Shown piece by piece: positions 1-8,887 of a stretch of 64,000 nucleotides of DNA. Made by a program: the position numbers and the translations under genes. A model generated the notes under the pieces. That model was not told where the DNA came from. It ran no database searches and was given only the letters and a program-made list of their open reading frames with translations. Numbering within the stretch: the stretch's first letter is position 1; every line of letters starts with the position of its first letter. Source of the DNA: Mycobacterium marinum (lineage in GTDB: Bacteria > Actinomycetota > Actinomycetes > Mycobacteriales > Mycobacteriaceae); NCBI RefSeq assembly GCF_003391395.1, contig NZ_CP024190.1:2480001-2544000 (forward strand), read 5' to 3'.

Positions 1-470
1 CCACCGCACGGTTCGAGCATGCGCTGGCCTGCTGATTCGCTCCATTTGCCCCGAACCGCCCGACACGCGCGACACGCCACCGAAATGCGTGATCCATGGC
101 ACGTTGGTCGCGGGGGGTTGCTCGGGGTGGCCCGGGGCGGCCCAAACCGGCCGGCGGGCGGTGCGATCGTCGTGCGGCGCCGCCCGCAGATTCCAGTCAA
201 ATCGCAAATAACCGCAGCTAGACGTCAATATCTGGGGGTGTGGCCGGACCATCCCGCTGGGCGCTCGACCCCGTGGTTTGTGGCCGCTCGGGCGTGGCGG
301 CGGAGCGCTGATTCGTGTCGCGGCCGGGGCCCACGCTGGGGATTTGTCACCCAAACCAGGGGGTCGGGTTAGATTTCGTCAGGAACCGTGAGTACGGTCG
401 TCTCCGCTGGCTGTAGTACCAGCCAAGACAAACAAATGATCGATTGATATCGATGAGAGACGGAGGAATC
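1..470. other. Intergenic region upstream of mihF
   Basis: No gene was recognised here. The only open frames are GC-driven and match no known family. Just before the mihF ribosome-binding site is an unusually AT-rich patch with two copies of ATCGAT at 439-444 and 449-454. A weak promoter-like pair, TTGTCA at 344-349 and TAGATT at 370-375, has a spacing of 20 nt, which is longer than ideal. The region probably carries the mihF promoter and a 5' leader. No trace of a PPE gene, which lies upstream in H37Rv as recalled, was seen. Confidence 0.5.
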
Positions 471-788
471 GTGGCCCTTCCCCAGTTGACCGACGAGCAG
501 CGCGCGGCCGCGTTGGAGAAGGCTGCTGCCGCACGTCGAGCGCGAGCAGAGCTCAAGGACCGGCTGAAGCGCGGCGGCACCAACCTCACCCAGGTGCTCA
601 AGGACGCCGAGACCGACGAAGTCTTGGGCAAGATGAAGGTGTCTGCGCTGCTCGAGGCTTTGCCGAAGGTGGGCAAGGTCAAGGCGCAGGAAATCATGAC
701 CGAGCTCGAAATCGCCCCGACCCGGCGGCTGCGTGGTCTTGGTGACCGTCAGCGCAAGGCCCTGCTGGAAAAGTTCGGCTCCGCCTAG
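471..788 (+). CDS. mihF: Integration host factor mIHF
   Basis: mIHF is the mycobacterial nucleoid-associated DNA-binding protein that bends DNA and affects global transcription. The product of 105 residues begins VALPQLTDEQ and is almost identical to the remembered M. tuberculosis protein. It has a long N-terminal helix rich in Ala, Arg and Lys, followed by a helix-two-turn-helix core (LLEALPKVGKVKAQEIM) and a basic C-terminus (RRLRGLGDRQRKALLEKFG). I chose the GTG at 471 because GGAGGA lies at 462-467 and because the mature mycobacterial protein starts there; an upstream ATG at 444 lacks a comparable site. It heads the mihF-gmk-rpoZ-coaBC-metK run of conserved housekeeping genes. Confidence 0.95.
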   Translation: MALPQLTDEQRAAALEKAAAARRARAELKDRLKRGGTNLTQVLKDAETDEVLGKMKVSALLEALPKVGKVKAQEIMTELEIAPTRRLRGLGDRQRKALLEKFGSA

Positions 789-917
789 CCCGCTGCCGAC
801 GATGCAGGCCGCTGGGCCTGAGGTGGGGTATCACCCGCTAGCAGGGGTGGTGCGGGCAATCAGCGCCCAAGGATCCAGGCTGCAGTGCCTGGTGGGGGTG
901 CCGACTCAGGAGCGCCG

Positions 918-1511
918 ATGAGCGCCGGCGGAGGACCGGGCACAGGACATGTGGTCGTGCTGTCCGGTCCTTCCGCTGTCGGCAAGTCGACGGTGGTCCG
1001 CTGCTTGCGTGAGCGGATCCCAAACCTGCACTTCAGCGTCTCGGCCACCACCCGGGCGCCGCGGCCGGGGGAGGTGGACGGCGTGGACTACCACTTCGTC
1101 ACCCCGGAGAGCTTCCAGCAGATGATCGACCAGGGCGAGTTGCTGGAGTGGGCCGAGATTCACGGGGGACTGCACCGATCGGGCACCCCGGCTCAACCGG
1201 TGCGGGAGGCCACGGCCTCCGGAGTTCCGGTGCTGATCGAGGTCGATCTGGCCGGGGCCAGGGCTGTCAAGAAGGCGATGCCCGAGGCCATCAGCGTGTT
1301 TTTGGCGCCGCCCAGTTGGGAGGACCTCAAGGCCAGGCTGGTCGGTCGGGGCACTGAGACGCCGGACGTTATTCGTCGCCGGTTACAGACCGCGCAGACC
1401 GAACTGGCAGCCCAACCCGACTTCGACAAGGTCGTGGTAAACGGTCGATTGGAATCCGCATGCGCTGAATTGGTATCCTTGCTGGTGAGAACTGTGCCCG
1501 GCTCTGGGTGA
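918..1511 (+). CDS. gmk: Guanylate kinase
   Basis: It phosphorylates GMP to GDP with ATP in the cytoplasm, feeding nucleotide and (p)ppGpp pools. The 197-residue product has a P-loop GPSAVGKS at residues 17-24, then the GMP-binding region (SVSATTRAPRPGEVDG, DYHF) and the lid segment (ELLEWAEIHGG). ATG 918 is preferred because AGGAG lies at 908-912 and mycobacterial Gmk proteins start MS; a GTG/ATG 33 nt upstream would add residues with no counterpart. Linkage to rpoZ is conserved in many bacteria, joining guanine nucleotide supply with RNA polymerase omega. Confidence 0.95.
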   Translation: MSAGGGPGTGHVVVLSGPSAVGKSTVVRCLRERIPNLHFSVSATTRAPRPGEVDGVDYHFVTPESFQQMIDQGELLEWAEIHGGLHRSGTPAQPVREATASGVPVLIEVDLAGARAVKKAMPEAISVFLAPPSWEDLKARLVGRGTETPDVIRRRLQTAQTELAAQPDFDKVVVNGRLESACAELVSLLVRTVPGSG

Positions 1512-1597
1512 GTCATCAGCCAGGCAAAGAGCCAGAATTCAGAATTGAGATCTTTACCGTCTTCGCAACGATTTACGCCGCCAGGAGAAAGTCTTAA

Positions 1598-1930
1598 GTG
1601 AGTATTCCGCAGTCCGATGCGCCGTTGGCCGCCGTTTCCGCCGTGGATCAATTCGATCCTTCCTCTGGCGGGGTCGGTGCCTACGACACCCCGCTGGGCA
1701 TCACCAATCCGCCCATTGACGAGTTGCTGGATCGCGTCTCGAGCAAATACGCCCTGGTGATTTATGCGGCGAAGCGGGCTCGGCAGATCAACGACTACTA
1801 CAACCAGCTCGGCGAGGGCATCCTGGAATACGTCGGGCCGTTGGTGGAGCCGGGCCTGCAGGAAAAGCCGCTATCGATCGCGATGCGTGAGATCCACGCC
1901 GATCTGCTCGAGCACACTGAGGGCGAGTAA
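1598..1930 (+). CDS. rpoZ: RNA polymerase omega subunit
   Basis: Omega is the small RNA polymerase subunit that folds and retains beta prime. The protein is 110 residues, the usual mycobacterial length. Its conserved core is ITNPPIDELLDRVSSKYALV followed by AAKRARQIN and YYNQLGEG; the N-terminal Ser/Ala-rich extension is typical of mycobacteria. The start is GTG 1598 with AGGAGA at 1583-1588. It lies 86 nt after gmk and 15 nt before coaBC, so it is probably co-transcribed with both. Confidence 0.95.
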   Translation: MSIPQSDAPLAAVSAVDQFDPSSGGVGAYDTPLGITNPPIDELLDRVSSKYALVIYAAKRARQINDYYNQLGEGILEYVGPLVEPGLQEKPLSIAMREIHADLLEHTEGE

Positions 1931-1945
1931 CAGGGCAGGCCCCGG

Positions 1946-3187
1946 ATGGACCGTAAGCGGATCGTCGTCGGCGTCTCTGGGGGTATCGCCGCGTACAAGG
2001 CGTGCACGGTCGTCCGTCAACTGACTGAGGCCGGTCATCACGTCCGGGTCATCCCCACCGAATCTGCGCTCCGTTTTATCGGGGCGGCCACCTTCGAGGC
2101 GCTCTCCGGCCAGCCCGTGCACACCGGGGTGTTCGACGACGTGCCGGCGGTGCCTCATGTTCAAATCGGTCAGCAGGCTGACCTGGTCGTGGTCGCCCCG
2201 GCGACGGCTGATCTGCTGGCCCGGGCGGTAGCCGGGCGCGGAGACGACCTGCTGACAGCAACTCTGCTCACGGCCCGGTGTCCGGTGATGTTCGCTCCAG
2301 CGATGCACACCGAGATGTGGCTGCATCCGGCCACCGTCGACAATGTGGCCACGCTGCGCCGTCGCGGCGCGGTGGTGCTCGAACCCGCATCCGGGCGGCT
2401 GACCGGCAGTGACACCGGCGCCGGACGCTTGCCCGAGGCCGAGGAGATCACCACCCTGGCCCAGCTGCTGCTGGAACGCCATGATGCGTTGCCCTACGAC
2501 CTGGCCGGCCGCAAGGTGTTGGTGACCGCCGGTGGCACCCGGGAGCCGATCGATCCGGTGCGCTTCGTGGGCAACCGCAGCTCCGGTAAGCAGGGTTACG
2601 CCGTCGCGCGCGTCGCTGCCCAGCGGGGCGCCGAGGTGACGTTGATCGCGGGGCACACCACCGGGTTGATCGACCCGGCCGGTGTCGAGGTGGTGCACGT
2701 CAGCACCGCGCAGCAACTCGATGACGCCGTCTCCAAGCACGCACCCACCGCGGACGTGCTGGTGATGGCCGCCGCCGTTGCCGACTTTCGGCCGGCGCAA
2801 GTTTCTACCGCCAAGATCAAAAAGACTGCCGACAGTCCACCGGTGATCGAACTCCTGCGCAACGACGATGTGTTGGCCGGTGCGGTGCGTGCGCGCGAGG
2901 ATGGGCAGCTGCCCAAGATGCGTGCCATCGTTGGTTTTGCCGCCGAGACCGGTGACGCCAACGGGGATGTGCTGTTTCACGCCCGACAGAAGCTGCGGCG
3001 AAAAAGCTGCGACTTGCTGGTCGTCAACGCCGTGGGCGGTGACAGGGCCTTTGAGGTGGACAACAACGACGGCTGGCTATTGGCCGCCGATGGAACCGAG
3101 GCGGCGCTGCAGCACGGGTCGAAGACGCTGATGGCAAGCCGTATCGTTGACGCAATAGTTACGTTCCTGGATAGCTGTCGCGGGTAG
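1946..3187 (+). CDS. coaBC: Bifunctional CoaBC (phosphopantothenoylcysteine synthetase/decarboxylase)
   Basis: It catalyses two steps of coenzyme A synthesis: CTP-dependent ligation of cysteine to 4'-phosphopantothenate (CoaB, about residues 190-413) and FMN-dependent decarboxylation to 4'-phosphopantetheine (CoaC, about 1-180). CoaC shows the flavin-binding start GVSGGIAAYKA, and the substrate motif usually written PxMNxxMW reads PAMHTEMW here. The flap that carries the catalytic cysteine in E. coli (an ACG motif) reads RLTGSDTGAGRLPE and has no cysteine. CoaB shows FVGNRSSGKQGYA, AAAVADFRP and the KIKK lysine region. Length and order are normal, so the protein is expected to work. ATG 1946 follows rpoZ by 15 nt. 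Confidence 0.95.
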   Translation: MDRKRIVVGVSGGIAAYKACTVVRQLTEAGHHVRVIPTESALRFIGAATFEALSGQPVHTGVFDDVPAVPHVQIGQQADLVVVAPATADLLARAVAGRGDDLLTATLLTARCPVMFAPAMHTEMWLHPATVDNVATLRRRGAVVLEPASGRLTGSDTGAGRLPEAEEITTLAQLLLERHDALPYDLAGRKVLVTAGGTREPIDPVRFVGNRSSGKQGYAVARVAAQRGAEVTLIAGHTTGLIDPAGVEVVHVSTAQQLDDAVSKHAPTADVLVMAAAVADFRPAQVSTAKIKKTADSPPVIELLRNDDVLAGAVRAREDGQLPKMRAIVGFAAETGDANGDVLFHARQKLRRKSCDLLVVNAVGGDRAFEVDNNDGWLLAADGTEAALQHGSKTLMASRIVDAIVTFLDSCRG

Positions 3188-3277
3188 TCGATCCACGGGC
3201 TCGGTGCTGTACAGCGGCTGGACAGGTCCTGAACGATGCCTTGCTCGAGTGGACGAGCGCAAATTGATGCCTGAGGA

Positions 3278-3283
3278 TATAAT
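3278..3283 (+). promoter_or_regulatory. Candidate -10 element of metK
   Basis: A perfect TATAAT sits 32 nt before the metK GTG in the 128-nt coaBC-metK gap. It is followed by an AT-rich stretch, unusual in this GC-rich context. No good -35 box at 16-18 nt spacing is visible, so it may act as a -10-dependent promoter. No SAM riboswitch fold was recognised in the short leader. Confidence 0.4.
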
Positions 3284-3315
3284 TCGGCTAACTAATTATC
3301 GGAAGGATGCAGATA

Positions 3316-4527
<1,212 letters not shown>

Positions 4528-4537
4528 GTTTCCGGCA

Positions 4538-4595
4538 CGAGCAGACGCGGAATCGCGCGCGGGATCCCCGCGCAATGCGATTCCGCGTCTGCTCG
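4538..4595. terminator. Bidirectional hairpin terminator between metK and the PNPOx gene
   Basis: A perfect 19-bp inverted repeat (arms 4538-4556 and 4577-4595, 20-nt loop) fills the 81-nt gap between two convergent genes. There is no U-tract on either side, as is common for mycobacterial intrinsic terminators. Confidence 0.75.
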
Positions 4596-4608
4596 CGCGT
4601 GTGGTGGC

Positions 4609-5184
4609 TCAGTTTTGCGCGCTGGGCGGCAGCGGATGGTCGGAGTCCAACGCCGGCAGGCCATCGATGCTGTGCTGGTTGCGATCGATGACACCAGAGA
4701 AGGTTTCCTCGGTCGCTTTGCGGAAGTGGGCGTCCAGCACCGGTCGTTCATCGACGAGGTCGTAATAGGGAACCGCGAATCCGCACGCATCCGCGATGCG
4801 ATCGACGTCGATCACGACGGCGGAGCGCGTGCCCGGATGAAGAGTCTTGAAATGTTCTCTCAGGGTTTGGAATTCGCCGTCATCGGGGCGCACCACTCGT
4901 CCGGTCCCATAGAGCCGCAGGATCCGCGAGTTGCGAGTGAACGAGCAGAACATGATCGTGATCCGGCCGTTGTCGCGCAGGTGCGCAATGGTTTCGGCGC
5001 CGCTGCCGAATAGGTCGATGTAGGCGACCGTGTGGTCGTCCAGCACCGCGAAAGTGTCGCGATAACCCTTGGGGGAGAGGTTGACTCGGCCTCCATCGGA
5101 CGGCGCGGTGGCGACGAAGAACATGGCCTGGTTGCCGATGAACTCGCGGATCGACTCATCGATGTGCGAGAACTCTTTGGCCAC
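4609..5184 (-). CDS. Pyridoxamine 5'-phosphate oxidase-family flavin/F420-binding protein
   Basis: The 191-residue protein has the split-barrel fold signature of the PNPOx-like family: an N-terminal region FIGNQAMFFVATAPSDGGRVNLSPKG, then TVAYIDLFGSGAETIAHLRDNGRITIMFCSF and the strand RILRLYGTGRVV. Members bind FMN, F420 or haem and act as small-molecule reductases or as general redox and stress proteins; the substrate cannot be told from sequence. The GTG start at 5184 is preceded by AAGGAG (complement of 5191-5196). It is probably single-cistron, converging on metK. I do not recall a counterpart at this place in H37Rv. Confidence 0.8.
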   Translation of the reverse strand: MAKEFSHIDESIREFIGNQAMFFVATAPSDGGRVNLSPKGYRDTFAVLDDHTVAYIDLFGSGAETIAHLRDNGRITIMFCSFTRNSRILRLYGTGRVVRPDDGEFQTLREHFKTLHPGTRSAVVIDVDRIADACGFAVPYYDLVDERPVLDAHFRKATEETFSGVIDRNQHSIDGLPALDSDHPLPPSAQN

Positions 5185-5275
5185 CGAAATCTCCTTTTGC
5201 TCATTCGAAGCCGCACGTTCGAGCCTAACGCTGGCCAGCGAGGTCGGCGACGTGAGTTTTGTCTCGGGGGAGCTC

Positions 5276-6760
5276 TCAGCGTCCGAAGCGGTAGTCGTCG
5301 AGATCGAAATGCCGGCCTCGCCAATAGGCTTCCACGGTAGTGGTGGGACGCAGCGGCACGTCGCCGTTCTTGTCGAAGTAGTAGCTGTTGGCCCGGCGGC
5401 AGCTGTCCTGCCAGAACACTTGGCGGTACCGGCGCCGCATCATCTCGGCGAAGTAGCGGGCGTTGGCTTCCTCGGTCACCTCGACCCGGGTGGCGCCGTC
5501 GCGTCGGGCCCGCTTCAGGCAGCGCAGGATGTGGTAGGTCTGCGTCTCGATGAGCGCGAAATACGACGAACCCACGTAGCCATACGGGCCGAACACGGCA
5601 AAGAAATTGGGGTATCCGGGAACGCTGACGCCTTGGTAGGCCTGCGCGCGATGCTCTTCCCAGAACTGGCTCAGTGATCGACCTGCGCGTCCGATGACCG
5701 GATAGGTCAGCACATCGTCGGTGTCGAGCACCTTGAAGCCGGTGGCCAGGATCAGCACGTCTATCTCGTGGTCGGTGCCGTCATCGGTGGCCACCGCTGT
5801 GGGGGTGATCTTCTCGATCGGCTCGGTGACCAGCTGCACGTTGTCGCGGTTGAAGGTGGACAGGTAGCCGTTGTGGAATCCGGGCCGCTTGCAGCCGACC
5901 GCATAGCGTGGGGTGAGTTGGTCGCGCACCACCGGATCGTTGACCCGCTGTCGCAAATAGCGCCGTCCCAGCACCGCGCTCCAGCGTGCCAACGGAAACA
6001 CCGTGAAGTAGTGCGCCGAGATTGGGAAGGTCGCCTCCACATAGGCCTGGCTGAGTAGCCGCTGCAGCGCTTTTCCGCCCGGGATGCGCATTGCCCAGCG
6101 CAGCGCTGCCGGCAACGGAAAGTCGAATTTCGGAAAACACCAGATCGGAGTTCGCTGAAACACCGTGAGGTGTTTCACGATTGGTGCGATTTCCGGGATG
6201 ACCTGGACCGCCGACGCGCCGGTGCCGATGATCCCGACGCGCTTGCCGGTCAGCTCCTGGCTGTGATCCCAGCGCGCGGTGTGCATGGTGACGCCGGCGA
6301 AGGAGTCGACGCCGGCAATGTCAGGAAGCTTCGGTACGGTCAAAACGCCGCTGGCATTGATGATGAATCGGGCGGTGAGTTCGCCGCCGGGATCCGTCTG
6401 CAGACGCCACAGGCTGCGCTCGTCATCGAATTCGGCGCCAAGGACCTTGGTGTTGAACCTGATTCGGGGCCTGATGCCGTACTTGTCGGCGCAGTGCTCG
6501 GCGTAGGCCCTGAGCTCGCGGCCGGGTGCGTAGCTGCGCGACCAGTCCGGGCTCTGCTCGAACGAGAACTGGTAGGAGAACGATGGAATATCCACGGCTA
6601 TGCCGGGATAGGTATTCCAGAACCAGGTTCCGCCGACGCCGTCGCCGGCTTCGATCACGAGATAGTCGCCGAATCCCGCCTTGTCGAGGCTGATCGCGGC
6701 ACCGATGCCGGAGAATCCGGCACCGACGATCACGATCTGGTAGTCCGGTTCGATGCTCAC
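5276..6760 (-). CDS. Flavin-containing Baeyer-Villiger-type monooxygenase (Rv1393c-like)
   Basis: It is predicted to be an FAD- and NADPH-dependent monooxygenase that inserts oxygen into ketones or related substrates. The 494-residue product has an N-terminal FAD Rossmann motif (GAGFSGIGAA, about residues 12-21), a BVMO fingerprint (FAGVTMHTARWDH), a second Rossmann motif for NADPH (GIIGTGASAVQ) and a C-terminal ATGFKV. The length fits class B flavoprotein monooxygenases. In H37Rv the orthologue Rv1393c is followed by cyp132 and its regulator; both are missing here, where the next gene is lipH. The substrate is unknown. Confidence 0.88.
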   Translation of the reverse strand: MSIEPDYQIVIVGAGFSGIGAAISLDKAGFGDYLVIEAGDGVGGTWFWNTYPGIAVDIPSFSYQFSFEQSPDWSRSYAPGRELRAYAEHCADKYGIRPRIRFNTKVLGAEFDDERSLWRLQTDPGGELTARFIINASGVLTVPKLPDIAGVDSFAGVTMHTARWDHSQELTGKRVGIIGTGASAVQVIPEIAPIVKHLTVFQRTPIWCFPKFDFPLPAALRWAMRIPGGKALQRLLSQAYVEATFPISAHYFTVFPLARWSAVLGRRYLRQRVNDPVVRDQLTPRYAVGCKRPGFHNGYLSTFNRDNVQLVTEPIEKITPTAVATDDGTDHEIDVLILATGFKVLDTDDVLTYPVIGRAGRSLSQFWEEHRAQAYQGVSVPGYPNFFAVFGPYGYVGSSYFALIETQTYHILRCLKRARRDGATRVEVTEEANARYFAEMMRRRYRQVFWQDSCRRANSYYFDKNGDVPLRPTTTVEAYWRGRHFDLDDYRFGR

Positions 6761-6914
6761 TAGCGTTCCCCTCCGATGCCGAGAACTCCGTGCTCGGGCC
6801 GCAGGATCAGCGCCGCCTCGAGGGCCATGGCACCACTGTATGGCTGACGGCGGTGGCCCGTAAGGGCCGGACTCCCGGGTCTTTCGAGTCCCTGCTAGTT
6901 CTTGCTAGTTCTTG
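6761..6914. other. Gap between the monooxygenase gene and lipH
   Basis: No coding sequence is recognised in this gap. It holds a short hairpin (GGCCC at 6855-6859, loop GTAA, GGGCC at 6864-6868) that could terminate lipH transcription. H37Rv, as recalled, carries cyp132, an AraC regulator, PE_PGRS25 and vapBC10 at this position; no remnants of these were recognised. Confidence 0.5.
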
Positions 6915-6920
6915 TTAGTA
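6891..6920. repeat. Three tandem 10-bp repeats across the lipH stop codon
   Basis: Three imperfect copies of CTTGCTAGTT lie end to end at 6891-6900, 6901-6910 and 6911-6920. On the coding (minus) strand they place TAA and further TAG triplets in succession at the 3' end of lipH. This may be replication slippage; no function is known. Confidence 0.6.
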
Positions 6921-7886
6921 ATGCAGCACTTTGCGCAGCGCCGCCAAGCCGCGGCTGGTCGCTTCGGCGGCTGAGGGCACCACCACGGCGAAGCTGACGT
7001 AGCCATGCACCAGGTTGGGCTCGTTGCACCACTCGGCCGCTATCCCCGCGGCAGTGAGCAGCTCGGCATAACGGGCCCCGTCGTCACGCAGCGGGTCGTG
7101 TTCGGCGGTGCCGATGAAGGCCGGAGGTAGCCCGGTCAGGTCGCCGTTGCCCGGCGCGAGCGTGGCAGGCAGCGCCGTGTGGTCGCTGACGTCAAGGCCG
7201 GGCACATACCACGACAGGAACGCGTCGATGACCTCGAGATCCAGGATGGGCGCGGTGGCGTTTTCGCTGAAGGACGGCAGGGCCAGGTCGCCGACGCACG
7301 ACGGGTACCACAGCAACTGGAAGACCAGGTTCGGAGCGCCATTACCGGCATGGTCACGGGCCAGCTGCGCCATGATCGCCGAGATGTTGCCGCCGGCGGA
7401 GTCGCCGGCTACGGCGATCCGGTTCGGGTCCCCGCCCAACTCGTGGGCGTGCGCACCGACCCAACGCAACGCCGCCCAGCTGTCTTCGATCCCGGCCGGG
7501 TAGGGATGTTCCGGAGCGAGCCGGTAGTCGACGGAGACCACGATGGCCTCCGCGCCCACCGCATGTGCCCGCGCGACGTGGTCGTGGGTATCCAAGCTGC
7601 CCAGCGCCCAGCCGCCGCCGTGGTAGTACACGACGACCGGAAGGACCCGGTCGGGCTCCACGGTGGGCCAATAGATTCGGACGGGGATGTCGGTAAGCTC
7701 GCCATAGCCGATCTTGCGGTCCTCGGTCCGCAGATCGGGGAGCAGTTCCGGTGGTGCTTTGAGCGCGGCGAGCCGCTCGCGGGCCAATTCGACGCCGTCT
7801 GCGGCGCAAAAGGTCATCGGAACCGCGTCGAGCAGCATCTTCAGGATGGGATCGATGCCGGGGCGGGTGCTGATCTGCTCCGTCAT
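6915..7886 (-). CDS. lipH: HSL-family carboxylesterase LipH (NlhH type)
   Basis: This is a hormone-sensitive-lipase-family alpha/beta hydrolase that hydrolyses short-chain esters. The oxyanion motif HGGG is at residues 89-92, the nucleophile elbow GDSAGG at 161-166 with Ser163, and the acid and base are likely Asp264 (EHDPLRDDG) and His294 (VHGYVSF). At 323 residues the length and sequence match remembered Rv1399c closely. No signal peptide is seen, so it is probably cytoplasmic. It lies 26 nt downstream of lipI on the same strand, and the two are tandem paralogues. Confidence 0.93.
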   Translation of the reverse strand: MTEQISTRPGIDPILKMLLDAVPMTFCAADGVELARERLAALKAPPELLPDLRTEDRKIGYGELTDIPVRIYWPTVEPDRVLPVVVYYHGGGWALGSLDTHDHVARAHAVGAEAIVVSVDYRLAPEHPYPAGIEDSWAALRWVGAHAHELGGDPNRIAVAGDSAGGNISAIMAQLARDHAGNGAPNLVFQLLWYPSCVGDLALPSFSENATAPILDLEVIDAFLSWYVPGLDVSDHTALPATLAPGNGDLTGLPPAFIGTAEHDPLRDDGARYAELLTAAGIAAEWCNEPNLVHGYVSFAVVVPSAAEATSRGLAALRKVLHY

Positions 7887-7912
7887 GGTCCTACACGGTA
7901 CGCACTTGTGGC

Positions 7913-8887
7913 CTATCCGTGCAGCGCAACGCGCAATGCCGCCAGCCCGCGCTCCATGGCAGCGGTGGCCGCGGGCACCACGCCGGCGTAGCCGATGTAG
8001 CCGTGTACCAGGGATCCGGCGTTGTGAACTTCAACCGAGACGCCGGCAGCGGCCAGCAATTCGCCGTACCGGATGCCGTCGTCACGTAGCGGGTCGTGGC
8101 CGGCCACCGCGATGTAGGCAGCCGGTAGATTCGCCAGGTTCTCGGCGCGGCCCGGAGCCATGCCCGCGGGTGGGTTAGACAGGTCGGTATCGCCTGCATA
8201 CCAGCGGGAAAAGTCCGCGATGGCCTTGACGTCGAGAACCTCGCCGGTGGCGTTTTCGGTGAACGACGGCAATGTCTGATCCCACATCGTGGACGGATAC
8301 CACAGCAGTTGAAAGGCGATCGGCGGTATGGGGCCATCGGCATTGTCACGGGCCTGTTGTGCGATCACCGCAGCGATGGTTCCACCTGCTGAATCACCGG
8401 CCACGGCTACCCGGTTGAGGTCAGCGCCGATAGTGGATCCGTGGTCGGCGACCCATCGCGTTGCGGCCCAAGCATCTTGGATGGCCGCGGGGTAGGGGTG
8501 CTCTGGGGCCAAGCGGTAATCGACTGAAACGACCAGCGCGTCGGCCCCGACGGCATGCTGACGACAGGTTCCGTCGTGAGTGTCCAGGTCGCCCATGACA
8601 AAGCCGCCGCCGTGAAAGAACAGCACCACCGGTAGTGGATCGGTGGCATCGGGACTGATTGGTGGCCAATAGATCCGAATGGGGATGGATCCACCCGGTC
8701 CGTCGATGGCCCGGTCCTCGACGCGAAGCTCGGGGTGCACGGGCCGGCGTGGCAAGTCCCGCAGCCGCTGACGCACCGCATCGATTCCATCCTCGGTGGA
8801 TAGCCGAAACGGAACCGCATCCAGTACCTTCTGCATGATGGGGTCGATAGCGGGTTTCTCGTCTGCGGTTTTGTCCAAACTGGGCAT
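7913..8887 (-). CDS. lipI: HSL-family carboxylesterase LipI
   Basis: This is a second HSL-type esterase of 324 residues and a paralogue of LipH. It shows FFHGGGF (HGGG at residues 92-95), GDSAGGT with nucleophile Ser166, GHDPLRDDG for the acid and LVHGYIGYAG for the catalytic His. The N-terminus MPSLDKTADEKPAIDP is nearly identical to remembered Rv1400c, fixing the start at 8887. The gene starts back to back with the plus-strand membrane gene: the two ATG codons overlap by 2 bp. Substrates are probably short-chain acyl esters. Confidence 0.93.
   Translation of the reverse strand: MPSLDKTADEKPAIDPIMQKVLDAVPFRLSTEDGIDAVRQRLRDLPRRPVHPELRVEDRAIDGPGGSIPIRIYWPPISPDATDPLPVVLFFHGGGFVMGDLDTHDGTCRQHAVGADALVVSVDYRLAPEHPYPAAIQDAWAATRWVADHGSTIGADLNRVAVAGDSAGGTIAAVIAQQARDNADGPIPPIAFQLLWYPSTMWDQTLPSFTENATGEVLDVKAIADFSRWYAGDTDLSNPPAGMAPGRAENLANLPAAYIAVAGHDPLRDDGIRYGELLAAAGVSVEVHNAGSLVHGYIGYAGVVPAATAAMERGLAALRVALHG

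Noticed and set aside
19..372. 117-codon frame upstream of mihF
   Set aside because: No ribosome-binding site and an Arg/Ala/Gly-rich composition without family features. It is taken as non-coding.
1871..2980. 369-codon open frame antisense to coaBC
   Set aside because: It is a shadow frame in high-GC DNA. The plus-strand CoaBC motifs are unambiguous.
3188..3315. SAM riboswitch before metK
   Set aside because: No SAM-I or SAM-II/IV-type conserved segments were seen. The leader after the TATAAT is under 35 nt.
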